A DNA stretch of 64,000 nucleotides from Halorubrum sp. CSM-61 (GTDB lineage: Archaea > Halobacteriota > Halobacteria > Halobacteriales > Haloferacaceae), in NCBI RefSeq assembly GCF_003781945.1, contig NZ_RJJW01000003.1, forward strand, positions 382,260 through 446,259, given 5' to 3'. The translations under genes were made by a program, and so were the position numbers. The notes under the pieces were generated by a model. It worked only from the letters and a program-made list of their open reading frames with translations. It was not told the DNA's origin and ran no database searches. How positions within the stretch are numbered: the first letter of the stretch is position 1; every line of letters begins with the position of its first letter. Positions 49,023 to 58,599 of the stretch are shown one piece after another.

Positions 49023-49079
49023 GAAAGATCGCGGTATCGATCCGACGGGCCGACGGGGCCGAGGGGCCGACGGCTCTCG

Positions 49080-49772
49080 CTACTCCTCGTTCGCCATCTT
49101 GTGGGCGGCGTAGAACAGCGGGACGAGCAGCGCACCGGCGACGCCGAACGCGAGCGAAAGCGCGCCGATGTCGTTGGCGGTGAGGTCGCGACCGGCGGAC
49201 TCGCCGTCGGTCGAATTATCGCCGTCGGTCGCGTTTCCGTCGTCAGTTTGGTTTCCGGCGGATCCGTCGTCACCGTCCCCCCCGTCGCCGGGCGTCACGA
49301 GGTCGTCGTCGACCGAGCCGACCGCGACCGAGCCCTTCATCCCGACCGCCTCGTGGGGAGTACAGAGGTAATTGAACGTGTCGCCGTCCTCGGCGTCGTC
49401 GAAGGTGTACTCGAAGGTGGTCCCCTCCTCGCTGACCGTTTCGCCGCTGTCGAACGTCCCGTCGTCGGCGACGACGTTGTGCGCGCCGCCCTCGCCGGTC
49501 CACTCCCAGACGACCGTCGTCCCGGGGTCGATCAGGATCGCCGCCGGGCCGAACTTGAGCCCGTCGACCGCGCCGACCGCGACCGTGACCTCGTCCTGCC
49601 CGGTGTAGTCGTGGGTGCCGTCGTAGTTGTCGACGTCGTCCAGCCAGCCGTCGTACTGGGCGGCCGCTCCCCCGGATCCGGCGGCGAGCCCCGTCGCGAC
49701 GGCGGCCCCCGCGGCGCCGGCCCTGAACAGTCCGCGGCGAGTCATCGTCGTCTCGTCGGCGTCGGAAGTCAT
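49080..49772 (-). CDS. Halocyanin-type blue copper protein with C-terminal TM anchor
   Basis: A 230-residue exported electron carrier. The N-terminus TMTRRGLFRAGAAGAAVATG is a twin-arginine signal with no lipobox Cys. The plastocyanin-like domain (about 45-145) has copper ligands His in GAHNVVADD, and Cys, His and Met in LCTPHEAVGMKGSV. A Gly/Asp/Asn-rich linker (about 150-200) leads to a C-terminal TM helix, LSLAFGVAGALLVPLFYAAH, anchoring it to the membrane. It probably passes electrons to a terminal oxidase. Convergent with the DUF420 gene, 57 bp apart. Confidence 0.92.
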   Translation of the reverse strand: MTSDADETTMTRRGLFRAGAAGAAVATGLAAGSGGAAAQYDGWLDDVDNYDGTHDYTGQDEVTVAVGAVDGLKFGPAAILIDPGTTVVWEWTGEGGAHNVVADDGTFDSGETVSEEGTTFEYTFDDAEDGDTFNYLCTPHEAVGMKGSVAVGSVDDDLVTPGDGGDGDDGSAGNQTDDGNATDGDNSTDGESAGRDLTANDIGALSLAFGVAGALLVPLFYAAHKMANEE

Positions 49773-49887
49773 ACGCGTATCTCCCGGCGTCGGCGTATTT
49801 AAATTCCCGATCCCGACGCCGCGCCGTGAGAACGCGACGGCGGGGGTCCGGGACGAAACGCGGCCGAAAGGAGAGGCGACAGCCGGA

Positions 49888-51387
49888 TCAGTCGTCGGCC
49901 GGGGTCGGGCCGGGCGCGTCGCCCTCGACGTCGCGGTCGGTCTCCTCGCCCGCCACGTCGAACGGGTACTCCCCGGTGACGCACCCCAGACAGAGGTCCG
50001 CGCGGCTCTCGCCGAGCGCGTCGGCGACGGCGTCGATCGAGAGGTACGACAGCGAGTCCGCGCCCACCTCCTCCCGGATCTCCTCGGTCGAGGCGTCGGC
50101 GGCGATCAGCTCCTCGCGGGTCGCCATGTCGATGCCGAAGTAACAGGGCGCGACGATCGCGGGCGCGCCGATCCGGAGGTGGACCTCCTCGGCGCCCGCC
50201 TCGCGGACGAGCTCGACGAGCTGCGTCGAGGTGGTCCCCCGGACGATCGAGTCGTCGATGATGGTGACCGACTTGCCCTCGACGGTCGACTTGATCGGGT
50301 TGAGCTTCAGTCGGACCGCGCGCTCGCGCTCGTCTTGGGTCGGCATGATGAACGTCCGGCCGACGTAGCGGTTCTTCATCAGCCCCTCGGCGAACTCGAT
50401 GCCGCCGTCGCCCTCGGGACGGGGCTCCCCGTCCGCGGTCGTCTCGCCGGCGGCGTCGGCGTAGCCGGAGGCGAACGCCCGCCCGGAGTCCGGAACGGGC
50501 ATCACCACGTCCGACTCGACGCCGGACTCCTCCCAGAGCTTCCGACCGAGCTTTCGACGCACCTCGTACACGAGGTTCTCGTCGATCACCGAGTCGGGGC
50601 GCGCGAAGTAGACGTGTTCGAAGAAGCAGTGGGCGGTCGACTCGCGCTCGACGAGCTGATAGGTGTCGTAGCCGGTCCCGTCGGGGTTCAGAACGACCAG
50701 CTCGCCGGGGCGCACGTCGCGGATCAGCTCCCCGTCGAGGGTGTCGATCGCGGCCGACTCGCTGGCGAGGACGTAGCCGCCGTCGATCTTCCCGAGACAC
50801 AGCGGGCGGTTTCCGAGGGGGTCGCGCACGCCCAACACGGTGTCGTCGTGGGTGATCGCCAGCGAGTAGGAGCCGTGGATGCGGCTCATCGTGTGTTTGA
50901 CCGCCCGCACGAGGTCCTCTTCGAGGAGGTTGCGCGCGAGGTCGTGGGCGATCACCTCGGTGTCGCCGTCGGAGGTGAACGCGTGGCCCGCCGCCGCGAG
51001 CTCCTCGCGCACCTCGTCGGCGTTGACGAGGTTCCCGTTGTGCGAGAGCCCGAGCGAGCCGGACTTAAACGAGACCGAGAAGGGCTGCGCGCAGCTCTTG
51101 TCGAGGCTGCCGGCGGTCGGATACCGGACGTGACCGATCCCGGTGCCGCCCGACAGCGACTCCAGATCGCCCTCGTCGAACGCGTCGCCGACGAGCCCGC
51201 GTTCGACGTGGCTGTGCTGTTGGAACCCGTCGTGCGTGACGATCCCCGCGGACTCCTGTCCCCGGTGTTGGAGCGCGTACAGCGCGTAGTACAGCGGTCG
51301 CGCGGCCTCGCGGTCGGCGAGCGAGACGCCGACGACGCCGCACTTCTCTCGCGGCTCGTCAGCGGTGTTGTCCCCACCGGCTTGCAT
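49888..51387 (-). CDS. purF: Amidophosphoribosyltransferase
   Basis: A 499-residue enzyme for the first step of purine synthesis, making phosphoribosylamine from PRPP and glutamine. The catalytic Cys is in REKCGVVGVSLAD (Cys16), which requires removal of a 15-residue propeptide. LYALQHRGQESAGI follows. The PRPP-binding loop is VTIIDDSIVRGTTSTQLVEL. Cysteines in AHCFFEH, APCYFGID and LCLGCVTGE match the 4Fe-4S-binding form known in Bacillus. A TTTTTATCG TATA about 28 bp upstream and GAGG before the ATG give a short leader. Confidence 0.95.
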   Translation of the reverse strand: MQAGGDNTADEPREKCGVVGVSLADREAARPLYYALYALQHRGQESAGIVTHDGFQQHSHVERGLVGDAFDEGDLESLSGGTGIGHVRYPTAGSLDKSCAQPFSVSFKSGSLGLSHNGNLVNADEVREELAAAGHAFTSDGDTEVIAHDLARNLLEEDLVRAVKHTMSRIHGSYSLAITHDDTVLGVRDPLGNRPLCLGKIDGGYVLASESAAIDTLDGELIRDVRPGELVVLNPDGTGYDTYQLVERESTAHCFFEHVYFARPDSVIDENLVYEVRRKLGRKLWEESGVESDVVMPVPDSGRAFASGYADAAGETTADGEPRPEGDGGIEFAEGLMKNRYVGRTFIMPTQDERERAVRLKLNPIKSTVEGKSVTIIDDSIVRGTTSTQLVELVREAGAEEVHLRIGAPAIVAPCYFGIDMATREELIAADASTEEIREEVGADSLSYLSIDAVADALGESRADLCLGCVTGEYPFDVAGEETDRDVEGDAPGPTPADD

Positions 51388-51409
51388 ATACTCCTCGGTG
51401 GGGCGTGAG

Positions 51410-51420
51410 TCGATAAAAAC
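51410..51420 (-). promoter_or_regulatory. TATA box of purF
   Basis: On the minus strand GGTTTTTATCG lies about 28 bp before the purF ATG (51387). GAGGAG directly before the start codon can act as a ribosome binding site, unusual in a genome where most starts are leaderless. Confidence 0.5.
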
Positions 51421-51536
51421 CCTCGTGTTCGTGGCACAATAGCCCGTTTAAAACACGGAAGTATGCACGAGAATGGATCGACCCCGGAGAACTCGCCGAC
51501 CCGACGACCTTCTTTTCCCGCCGGCGGACGACCCTC

Positions 51537-51920
51537 TCACGCTCCGCCGACCAACTCGTCCAATCGCTCGAAGTACGCCTCCCGCGGCACCTGGTAGGCG
51601 GCCCGGTAGTTCACGTCGCCGGCGGCGAACCGCTCCGCGACGTCGACGGCGGCGGCCGCGCCCGCCTCGCGGCTCTCGTACGTCTCGGCGACCGCCTCGA
51701 TCTCGGGCTCCAAGAAGAGGACGACGTGCCACTCGTCGGTGGCGTACTGGCCCGAGCCGGGACGAGAGTTGCGCGCGCCGTTCGTCAGGTAGATCGTCGG
51801 GAGACACTCGGACGGGAGGTCGTCGCCGCCGAACACGTCCGGGCGGTAGACGAGGATCGCCCGGCCGCTCGGCTCCTCGTTCCACACCCGCCAGCCGTCC
51901 GGCAGCGCCTCGAATCTCAT
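51537..51920 (-). CDS. Small haloarchaeal protein (DUF5820-like)
   Basis: A 127-residue soluble protein. MRFEALPDGWRVWNEEPSGR then VYRPDVFGGDDLPSECLPTI, HVVLFLEPEIEAVAETYESR and NYRAAYQVPREAYFERLDEL agree with what I recall of DUF5820, a haloarchaeal family of unknown role. The ATG at 51920 is preferred; a frame 147 bp longer upstream runs into AT-rich noncoding sequence. Isolated gene. Confidence 0.75.
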   Translation of the reverse strand: MRFEALPDGWRVWNEEPSGRAILVYRPDVFGGDDLPSECLPTIYLTNGARNSRPGSGQYATDEWHVVLFLEPEIEAVAETYESREAGAAAAVDVAERFAAGDVNYRAAYQVPREAYFERLDELVGGA

Positions 51921-52057
51921 GGGCGGAATCGGGGGCGGAGGCTTGAAAGGGTCGCGCTCCGAGGCGTACCGGCGCGGGAGATAGTCAGGAAAAACGTATC
52001 CGGGATCGAGAAAAGAGATTATATCCTGACGAGTAGAATAATATGTGGTGAAATACC

Positions 52058-52189
52058 ATGCATACAAAAACCCGCGTCCGGGCCGGACCGACGCCGAAGC
52101 GGACGTACGCCACCTGGGACGAACACCGAGAGGCCCTCCGTCAGGAAGCGGACGCGAACCGCCGACGGCGGTCGGCCTCGCGCCGGTAG
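52058..52189 (+). CDS. Possible 43-residue small basic protein
   Basis: The 303-bp gap 51921-52223 is AT-rich in its first half. ATG 52058 opens a 43-codon frame, MHTKTRVRAGPTPKRTYATW then DEHREALRQEADANRRRRSA and SRR. A TATA-like AATAATATG at 52038-52046 stands about 16-20 bp before it, somewhat close for a leaderless start. The product would be strongly basic (many Arg), which is unusual in this acidic proteome. I recognise no family. Alternatively the gap is just the rqcH terminator region. Confidence 0.35.
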   Translation: MHTKTRVRAGPTPKRTYATWDEHREALRQEADANRRRRSASRR

Positions 52190-52223
52190 CTCGGCACGCT
52201 CGACCGAGGCCGACCCGATCGCC

Positions 52224-54428
52224 TCAGTCCACGATGTCCGACCCTCCCGGCGGCAGGAACTCCTGGAGCTGATCGGCGCTCGCCACCTTCCGCACGAACG
52301 ACGTGTCGGCGAAGCGTCCCTTCAGCTCGCGGTACACCATCATCGCGGCGTCGTTCTGCGCGTACATCCCCGGCTCCAGCGTGACGCTCGTCGCCGCGCG
52401 GTCGACGATCGCCGAGGGCGGTCCGCCGATGGCGCGGGTGACGGGCTCGCACTGGACGCCGACGGCGACCCGGCAGGGCACGTCCTCGAAGTAGGTGCGG
52501 TCCCCGCGGATCACGAAGCTCCCCTTCTCGATGTACTCGCCGCTCTCGGGCGTCTTCGACACCTGATCGGGCTCGACCATGTAGGCGTCGCCCGCGCCGC
52601 GCCCGTCCTTCCAGTCCGAGGAGTAGGAGACGGCGAACTGCGCGGCCTCCCGCAGGGTCTCCTCCGAGAAGTCGACCGGATCGGCCGACTCCGAGGGCCC
52701 CGCCGCCTTCAACAGCGTCACCGGCCCGCCGTGCGCCTGCGTGTGGAAGAACCGGTCGTGTTTGCCCATGTACTTTTTCACCAGCTCCTCGTTCTGGTCG
52801 GCGTTGCGTCCGCCGATGACGAGGTACCCCGTCGAGGTGTGGAACCACCGGAAGCGGTCGTACCAGTCGTCGGGGCTCCGGATCGGGATGGAGGAACGGG
52901 AGAGCCAGTCGGTCTCGTACTCCTCCTCGTCTTCGTCGTCCCCGCCGTCGCCGCCGGCGTCGTCGCCGTCGTCGGCCGCCTCCTTCGCCTCCCACTCGGC
53001 CTTTCGCTCTCTGACCGCCTCGAGCTCCTTCCGGGTCGACTCGATCGCCTCCGTCGCGCCCTCCTTCTTCCCCTCGATCCGCTTGGCCTCCTGATAGAGT
53101 CGGTCGGCGTTGACCTCCACGCCCGCGCTCGCGTCGAGTTCCACGCGGACCGAGTCGCCCCCGTCACCGTTCTCTTCGTCGCCATCGGCGTCGAGCGCGA
53201 CCGTCACCGTGCCCTCACCGCCGTCGACGTCGACGACGGCCTCGGCCGCCGGGATGCCCCGCTCCGCGCCGGCGTCGAGGGTCTCCGCGATCTCGTCCCA
53301 CGGGACCTCGTTCTCGCGTGCCTCTCGCACCGTCGAGAGCACCTCGTCGACGAGGTCGTACTGCGCGTACAGCAGCTCCGCGCGCTCGCGCTCTTCTTCG
53401 GCCTGCTGTTCGAACCCCTCGATCGCCCCCTTCTGCTGTTCGATGATCCGCTCCTGTTTGGCGATCTCCTCCTCGAAGTCGGGGCGGGACGGACTGGCGT
53501 CTGCGGGGGCCTCGCCCGCGTCGCTCTCCTCGCCTTCGAGCCGGTAGAAGTACTCGTCGACGGCGGCGTTGAAGGAGTCGAAGCCGACGCTCGGGAGCCC
53601 CTCGTGCTCGGAGAGCGGGAAGGGCGTGACGTCGACGACGCGGGGCTCGCGGTCGTCGTCGTCGCCCTCGTTGTCCAGTGCCTCCTCGTACACCCGCGGG
53701 TCGACGTCGCCCGAGCGAAGCCGCTCGCCGATGCGCTCGAGCGCCTCGTGAAGCGCCCGGAGCTGGTCGTCGGTGGCCTCCTCGATGGGCGTCTCCTTCT
53801 CGACGCCCGCCCGAGTGCACACCTCCTCGGCGTAGAGCCCGCCGAGGTTGAGCTGCGTGGCGAGGGTCCGCACCACGTCGCTGTCGGACTCGCGCATGTG
53901 GCGTTCGAACCCGCCGAGGCTCACGTCGAGGGGGTTGAGCCGCGAGGCGGGGTACTCGTACTGGGAGCCGGGCGCGACCGTCCGGGACTTGAGTCGGACG
54001 GTCTGGAGCGCCCCGACGACCTCGCCGGTCTCGTCGAGCGCGGCGACGTTCCCCTGTCCGAACAGCTCGGCGACGAGCGTCGTGTTCTGGTCCTCGCGCT
54101 CGAACTCGAAGGTGAGGATCCGGTCGAACTCGTACTGCTCGACGCCCGCGAAGTCGGCGCCGGACATCCGGTTTCTGAGCATCTTCGCGAAGTTCGGCGG
54201 CCGACCGGGGGCGTCGGCGACGTGCTCGGGATCCGCGACGTGGGCGCGCTTGACGTCGCCCACCTCGATCATGAGCTCGACTCGGCCGCGGTCGAAATCG
54301 CGGAGCTTCAGCCGGAGCAGGTCGTCGTCGTAGAGGTACGCCTTGTCGACCTTCGCGCCCTCGTACCGATTGAGCTCGGTGACGAGCGCGCCGAGGTCGA
54401 TGCTCGACAGCTCCCGCTTCTGGTCCAT
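52224..54428 (-). CDS. rqcH: Ribosome rescue factor RqcH/NEMF (NFACT protein)
   Basis: A 734-residue archaeal NFACT-family protein, the counterpart of Rqc2/NEMF, that binds split 50S subunits with stalled peptidyl-tRNA. The NFACT-N domain begins MDQKRELSSIDLGALVTELN, with PPNFAKMLRNRMSGA near 79. Two coiled-coil stretches follow (EEEIAKQERIIEQQKGAIEG, about 325-360; AIESTRKELEAVRERKAEWE). The NFACT-R domain has WFHTSTGYLVIGGRNADQNE and KYMGKHDRFFHTQAHGGP. Acidic Gly/Glu inserts separate domains. Just upstream is a VapBC pair. Confidence 0.93.
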   Translation of the reverse strand: MDQKRELSSIDLGALVTELNRYEGAKVDKAYLYDDDLLRLKLRDFDRGRVELMIEVGDVKRAHVADPEHVADAPGRPPNFAKMLRNRMSGADFAGVEQYEFDRILTFEFEREDQNTTLVAELFGQGNVAALDETGEVVGALQTVRLKSRTVAPGSQYEYPASRLNPLDVSLGGFERHMRESDSDVVRTLATQLNLGGLYAEEVCTRAGVEKETPIEEATDDQLRALHEALERIGERLRSGDVDPRVYEEALDNEGDDDDREPRVVDVTPFPLSEHEGLPSVGFDSFNAAVDEYFYRLEGEESDAGEAPADASPSRPDFEEEIAKQERIIEQQKGAIEGFEQQAEEERERAELLYAQYDLVDEVLSTVREARENEVPWDEIAETLDAGAERGIPAAEAVVDVDGGEGTVTVALDADGDEENGDGGDSVRVELDASAGVEVNADRLYQEAKRIEGKKEGATEAIESTRKELEAVRERKAEWEAKEAADDGDDAGGDGGDDEDEEEYETDWLSRSSIPIRSPDDWYDRFRWFHTSTGYLVIGGRNADQNEELVKKYMGKHDRFFHTQAHGGPVTLLKAAGPSESADPVDFSEETLREAAQFAVSYSSDWKDGRGAGDAYMVEPDQVSKTPESGEYIEKGSFVIRGDRTYFEDVPCRVAVGVQCEPVTRAIGGPPSAIVDRAATSVTLEPGMYAQNDAAMMVYRELKGRFADTSFVRKVASADQLQEFLPPGGSDIVD

Positions 54429-54490
54429 ACTCGATAGAAACCGCCGGCCCGGAAAAAGGCGTGTCGTTCGGTCGTTGCCGCAGGCCGAAC

Positions 54491-54898
54491 TCAGTTCCAG
54501 ACGGTCTCGTAGCCGGCGTCAGCGATGACGCCGTCACTTGTGATGATCGCGTCCGTCTCCCGCACCCGGTGACTGGCGACTAGCAGGCCGTCGTGAATAC
54601 TCAATTCGTCGATAATCTGAACGTACTCCGCCAGTTCGGCGTCGTCGATCGACGCGACCGAGATCGGTCCGTTACCGACCAGCGCCTGACGAGCGTCTTC
54701 TGGTGTCCCAGTGAGGGTGACACCTCGAACGTCTTCGTCTCGGGAGACCGCGTACAACACCTCTGCGAGCGCCGTGCTCGGGGCCTGAACGATCGTCTCC
54801 CCGGCCTCCGCCTCGCTGAAGATCCGATCAGCCGTGCGCGGGAGCGCGTCGACGAGATAAGAGAGAAGTGAAACCGCGTCGGCGGTGTACACCGACAC
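54491..54898 (-). CDS. vapC: PIN-domain toxin VapC
   Basis: A 135-residue PIN-domain ribonuclease. Acidic catalytic residues are visible in VYTADAVSLLSYLVD (Asp at 6), STALAEVLYAVSRDE (Glu), LSIHDGLLVASHRV (Asp) and TDAIITSDG (Asp). The GTG start at 54898 comes one base after the vapB stop, so an ATG-started frame 27 bp upstream within vapB is not needed. Toxin-antitoxin arrangement; VapC enzymes usually cleave tRNA or rRNA. It is the only clear TA pair in the window. Confidence 0.87.
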   Translation of the reverse strand: MSVYTADAVSLLSYLVDALPRTADRIFSEAEAGETIVQAPSTALAEVLYAVSRDEDVRGVTLTGTPEDARQALVGNGPISVASIDDAELAEYVQIIDELSIHDGLLVASHRVRETDAIITSDGVIADAGYETVWN

Positions 54899-54899
54899 G

Positions 54900-55160
54900 T
54901 CAGGCCTCCTCGTAGTTGCGGTCACGCCGATCTCGGACGCGCTCCGCCAACTCCTCGGCGACCGCCTCCCGCTCCTCTCGGGAAGTGTCCTCGGGAACGA
55001 GCATCCCTCGCCCGCCGGTACGCGTGCGCTTTTTCACGACGATTCCCTCGTCGGTGTCCATCCATATCACCTCGTCGCCGGGCGCCAAGTCGTACTTCTC
55101 GCGGAGAGATTTCGGGATCGTCGCCTGCCCCTTCTCCGTGATCCGTGTTGACTTGCTCAT
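54900..55160 (-). CDS. vapB: AbrB/SpoVT-family antitoxin VapB
   Basis: An 86-residue protein with an N-terminal swapped-hairpin AbrB DNA-binding domain, STRITEKGQATIPKSLREKY then DLAPGDEVIWMDTDEGIVVK, followed by an acidic/basic C-terminal helix (REEREAVAEELAERVRDRRD) suited to wrapping a toxin. It directly precedes vapC and would neutralise it and repress the operon. The 35 bp upstream are AT-rich (ACTAAGGTATTACGAG), suitable for a promoter. Confidence 0.9.
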   Translation of the reverse strand: MSKSTRITEKGQATIPKSLREKYDLAPGDEVIWMDTDEGIVVKKRTRTGGRGMLVPEDTSREEREAVAEELAERVRDRRDRNYEEA

Positions 55161-55216
55161 ACACAGTAATACTTCTCGTAATACCTTAGTTTTGGGGGGT
55201 GCTATCTAGACTCCGC

Positions 55217-56965
55217 CTACAGCCGCTTCGAGACGTACGGCCCGTCTTGGTGGTAGCCGAGCTTGTTCCGATAGTACTCGCGGGCGCCGATCCCGGAAAT
55301 GATCGCCATCTTGCGGTAGCCGGCGTCGCGGGCGAGCTCCTCGGCGCGTTCGAGGAGCTTCGTCCCGTACCCCTGATGCTGCCAGTCGCCGTCGCCACCG
55401 ATGGCGACCTCGCTGCCGTACACGTGCAGTTCGCGGATCAGCGCGGCGTCCGCCAGTTCGCGACGGATGGGGTCGTCCTCGGTGCCGGGCGCGCCGGGCT
55501 GCTCGGGCGCGAACGAGGGGAACCGCAGGCGGCAGAACCCGACGAGCAGGTCGCGGACGGGGTCCTCGAACGAGATGAAGTGTTCCGTCCCGCCGCCGGC
55601 CTCGTAGGTCATCACGTCGAGCACCACGTCGTCCGGGTCCGGATCGGCGTCGTTGTGACCCACCTCGCGGGCGCGGATGTCGCGCTGGACGATCCCCTTC
55701 TCCTCGGCCCGTTGATCGGCGAGCTGCCGGAGGTTCGACTTCCAGACGCCGCCCTCGATGAAGTCGGCGGGGATGTCGCGCTGGACGCGCTGGAGCCGCG
55801 TGTACTTCGGGATGTGGTCCATCGCCTCGGCGACGACGTCGGCCGCCTCCTCGTTCGACAGCGGCTCGAAGTCGTCGCGGCGCCACCGGTCGTACACCCG
55901 GGTCCCCTCGACGACGAGGGTCGGGTAGATCTTGAGGTAGTCCGGCCGCCAGTCGGGGTTCTCGAAGATCTGTCGGAAGTCCTCGATACACATCTCGCGG
56001 GTCATCCCCGGCTGGCCCGGCATCATGTGGAAGCCGACCTTGAACGCGGCGTCGCGCAGGCGGCGGTTGGCGTTGCGACTCGCCTCGTTGCCGTGCCCGC
56101 GGTGCATCTCGCGGTTGATCCGCTCGTAGGTGGTCTGGACGCCGACCTCCACTTTGGTCCCACCGAGATCGAGCATGCGGTCGATCTGCTCCGGATCGCA
56201 CCAGTCCGGCTTCGTCTCGAAGGTGGTGCCGATGTTGCGGATCTCGTTGGTCTCGTTTTCCGCGATCACGTCCTCCAGATACTCGAACTCGGTCTCCTCG
56301 GGGGCGGGTGCAAAGGACTCCTCCTCGGCCGGTTCGGGCTCCTTCTCGAGGTCGTAGTCGTTCATCGCCTGTAAGGCGCGCTTGACGAACCACTCCTGGT
56401 AGTCGTGCGACCGCGCCGTCATCGTCCCGCCCATCAGGATGAGCTCCACCTTGTCGACCGGGTGGCCGATCTTCCGGAGCTGTTCGAGCCGGAGCGTGAC
56501 CTGGCCGTACGGGTCGTAGTCGTTCTGCTCGCCGCGGGCCGCGGCGGGCTCGTGGCCCGTGTACGACTGCGCCGAGGAGAACTCCGATGCCGGCCCGCCG
56601 GGACAGTAGAGGCACTTCCCGTGCGGGCACAGCTTCGGCGAGGTCATGATCGCGACCGGCGAGACGCCGGAGGCGGTCCGGACGGGCTTCCGCTGGACGA
56701 CCTCGATCACGTCGTCGCGGGCCTCCGGGGGCGCGTGATCCAGTATTTCCGTGTTCTTCGGGACCTTCGACGAGGAGAACTCCGAGCAGGCGTCGAGCTT
56801 GGCGGACTCCAGATCGTCGCGGTCGATCTCGCCCGCGAGGATCCGGTCGACGAGGTGCTCGCAGGCCCGGACGAACGCCTCGGGCTCGTCGCCGTCGGAA
56901 TTCCCGCCCCCACCGTCGCCCCCCTCGCTTCCGGCGTCCGCGTCACTCGCCGCGTCGGTACTCAT
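55217..56965 (-). CDS. elp3: Elp3: tRNA wobble-uridine radical SAM/acetyltransferase
   Basis: A 582-residue enzyme that modifies U34 of tRNAs to the 5-carboxymethyl form using acetyl-CoA. The radical SAM cysteines are in CPHGKCLYCPGG (about 112-123), a CX4CX2C pattern. TYERINREMHRGHG and KIYPTLVVEGTRVYDRWRRD are typical Elp3 blocks. The C-terminal GNAT domain has GDWQHQGYGTKLLERAEELA and GAREYYRNKLGYHQDGPYVS at the end. The N-terminus adds an acidic tail. Archaeal Elp3 works without the other Elongator subunits. Confidence 0.95.
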   Translation of the reverse strand: MSTDAASDADAGSEGGDGGGGNSDGDEPEAFVRACEHLVDRILAGEIDRDDLESAKLDACSEFSSSKVPKNTEILDHAPPEARDDVIEVVQRKPVRTASGVSPVAIMTSPKLCPHGKCLYCPGGPASEFSSAQSYTGHEPAAARGEQNDYDPYGQVTLRLEQLRKIGHPVDKVELILMGGTMTARSHDYQEWFVKRALQAMNDYDLEKEPEPAEEESFAPAPEETEFEYLEDVIAENETNEIRNIGTTFETKPDWCDPEQIDRMLDLGGTKVEVGVQTTYERINREMHRGHGNEASRNANRRLRDAAFKVGFHMMPGQPGMTREMCIEDFRQIFENPDWRPDYLKIYPTLVVEGTRVYDRWRRDDFEPLSNEEAADVVAEAMDHIPKYTRLQRVQRDIPADFIEGGVWKSNLRQLADQRAEEKGIVQRDIRAREVGHNDADPDPDDVVLDVMTYEAGGGTEHFISFEDPVRDLLVGFCRLRFPSFAPEQPGAPGTEDDPIRRELADAALIRELHVYGSEVAIGGDGDWQHQGYGTKLLERAEELARDAGYRKMAIISGIGAREYYRNKLGYHQDGPYVSKRL

Positions 56966-57044
56966 TACGCTTCGATCGACGGGTTTCGGAGTTAAGCGTG
57001 TCGCACGAGCCCCGATCGGGAGCGCGGAACCGTCGATCCCAGAG

Positions 57045-57067
57045 TATATTAACTAGTAGTATAACTA
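57045..57067 (+). promoter_or_regulatory. thiC promoter with TAACTA direct repeat
   Basis: TATATT (57045-57050) is centred 26 bp before a start at about 57074, giving a leaderless thiC mRNA. TAACTA occurs at 57050-57055 and 57062-57067, 12 bp apart and directly over the core promoter, as expected for a repressor site. Archaeal ThiR-type regulators control thiC in haloarchaea; that this repeat is a ThiR site is a guess. Confidence 0.45.
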
Positions 57068-57072
57068 AGTAA

Positions 57073-58524
<1,452 letters not shown>

Positions 58525-58599
58525 TCCGCTCTCGAACGCGCCTCCCGGTCGTCGACCGGATCCGCTCGTTTTAGGTCGACCGGACCGAACCACGAGAGC

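Noticed and set aside
51726-54437. A plus-strand open frame of 903 codons opposite rqcH
   Set aside because: It mirrors the codon pattern of rqcH and holds no motif; rqcH on the minus strand is unambiguous.
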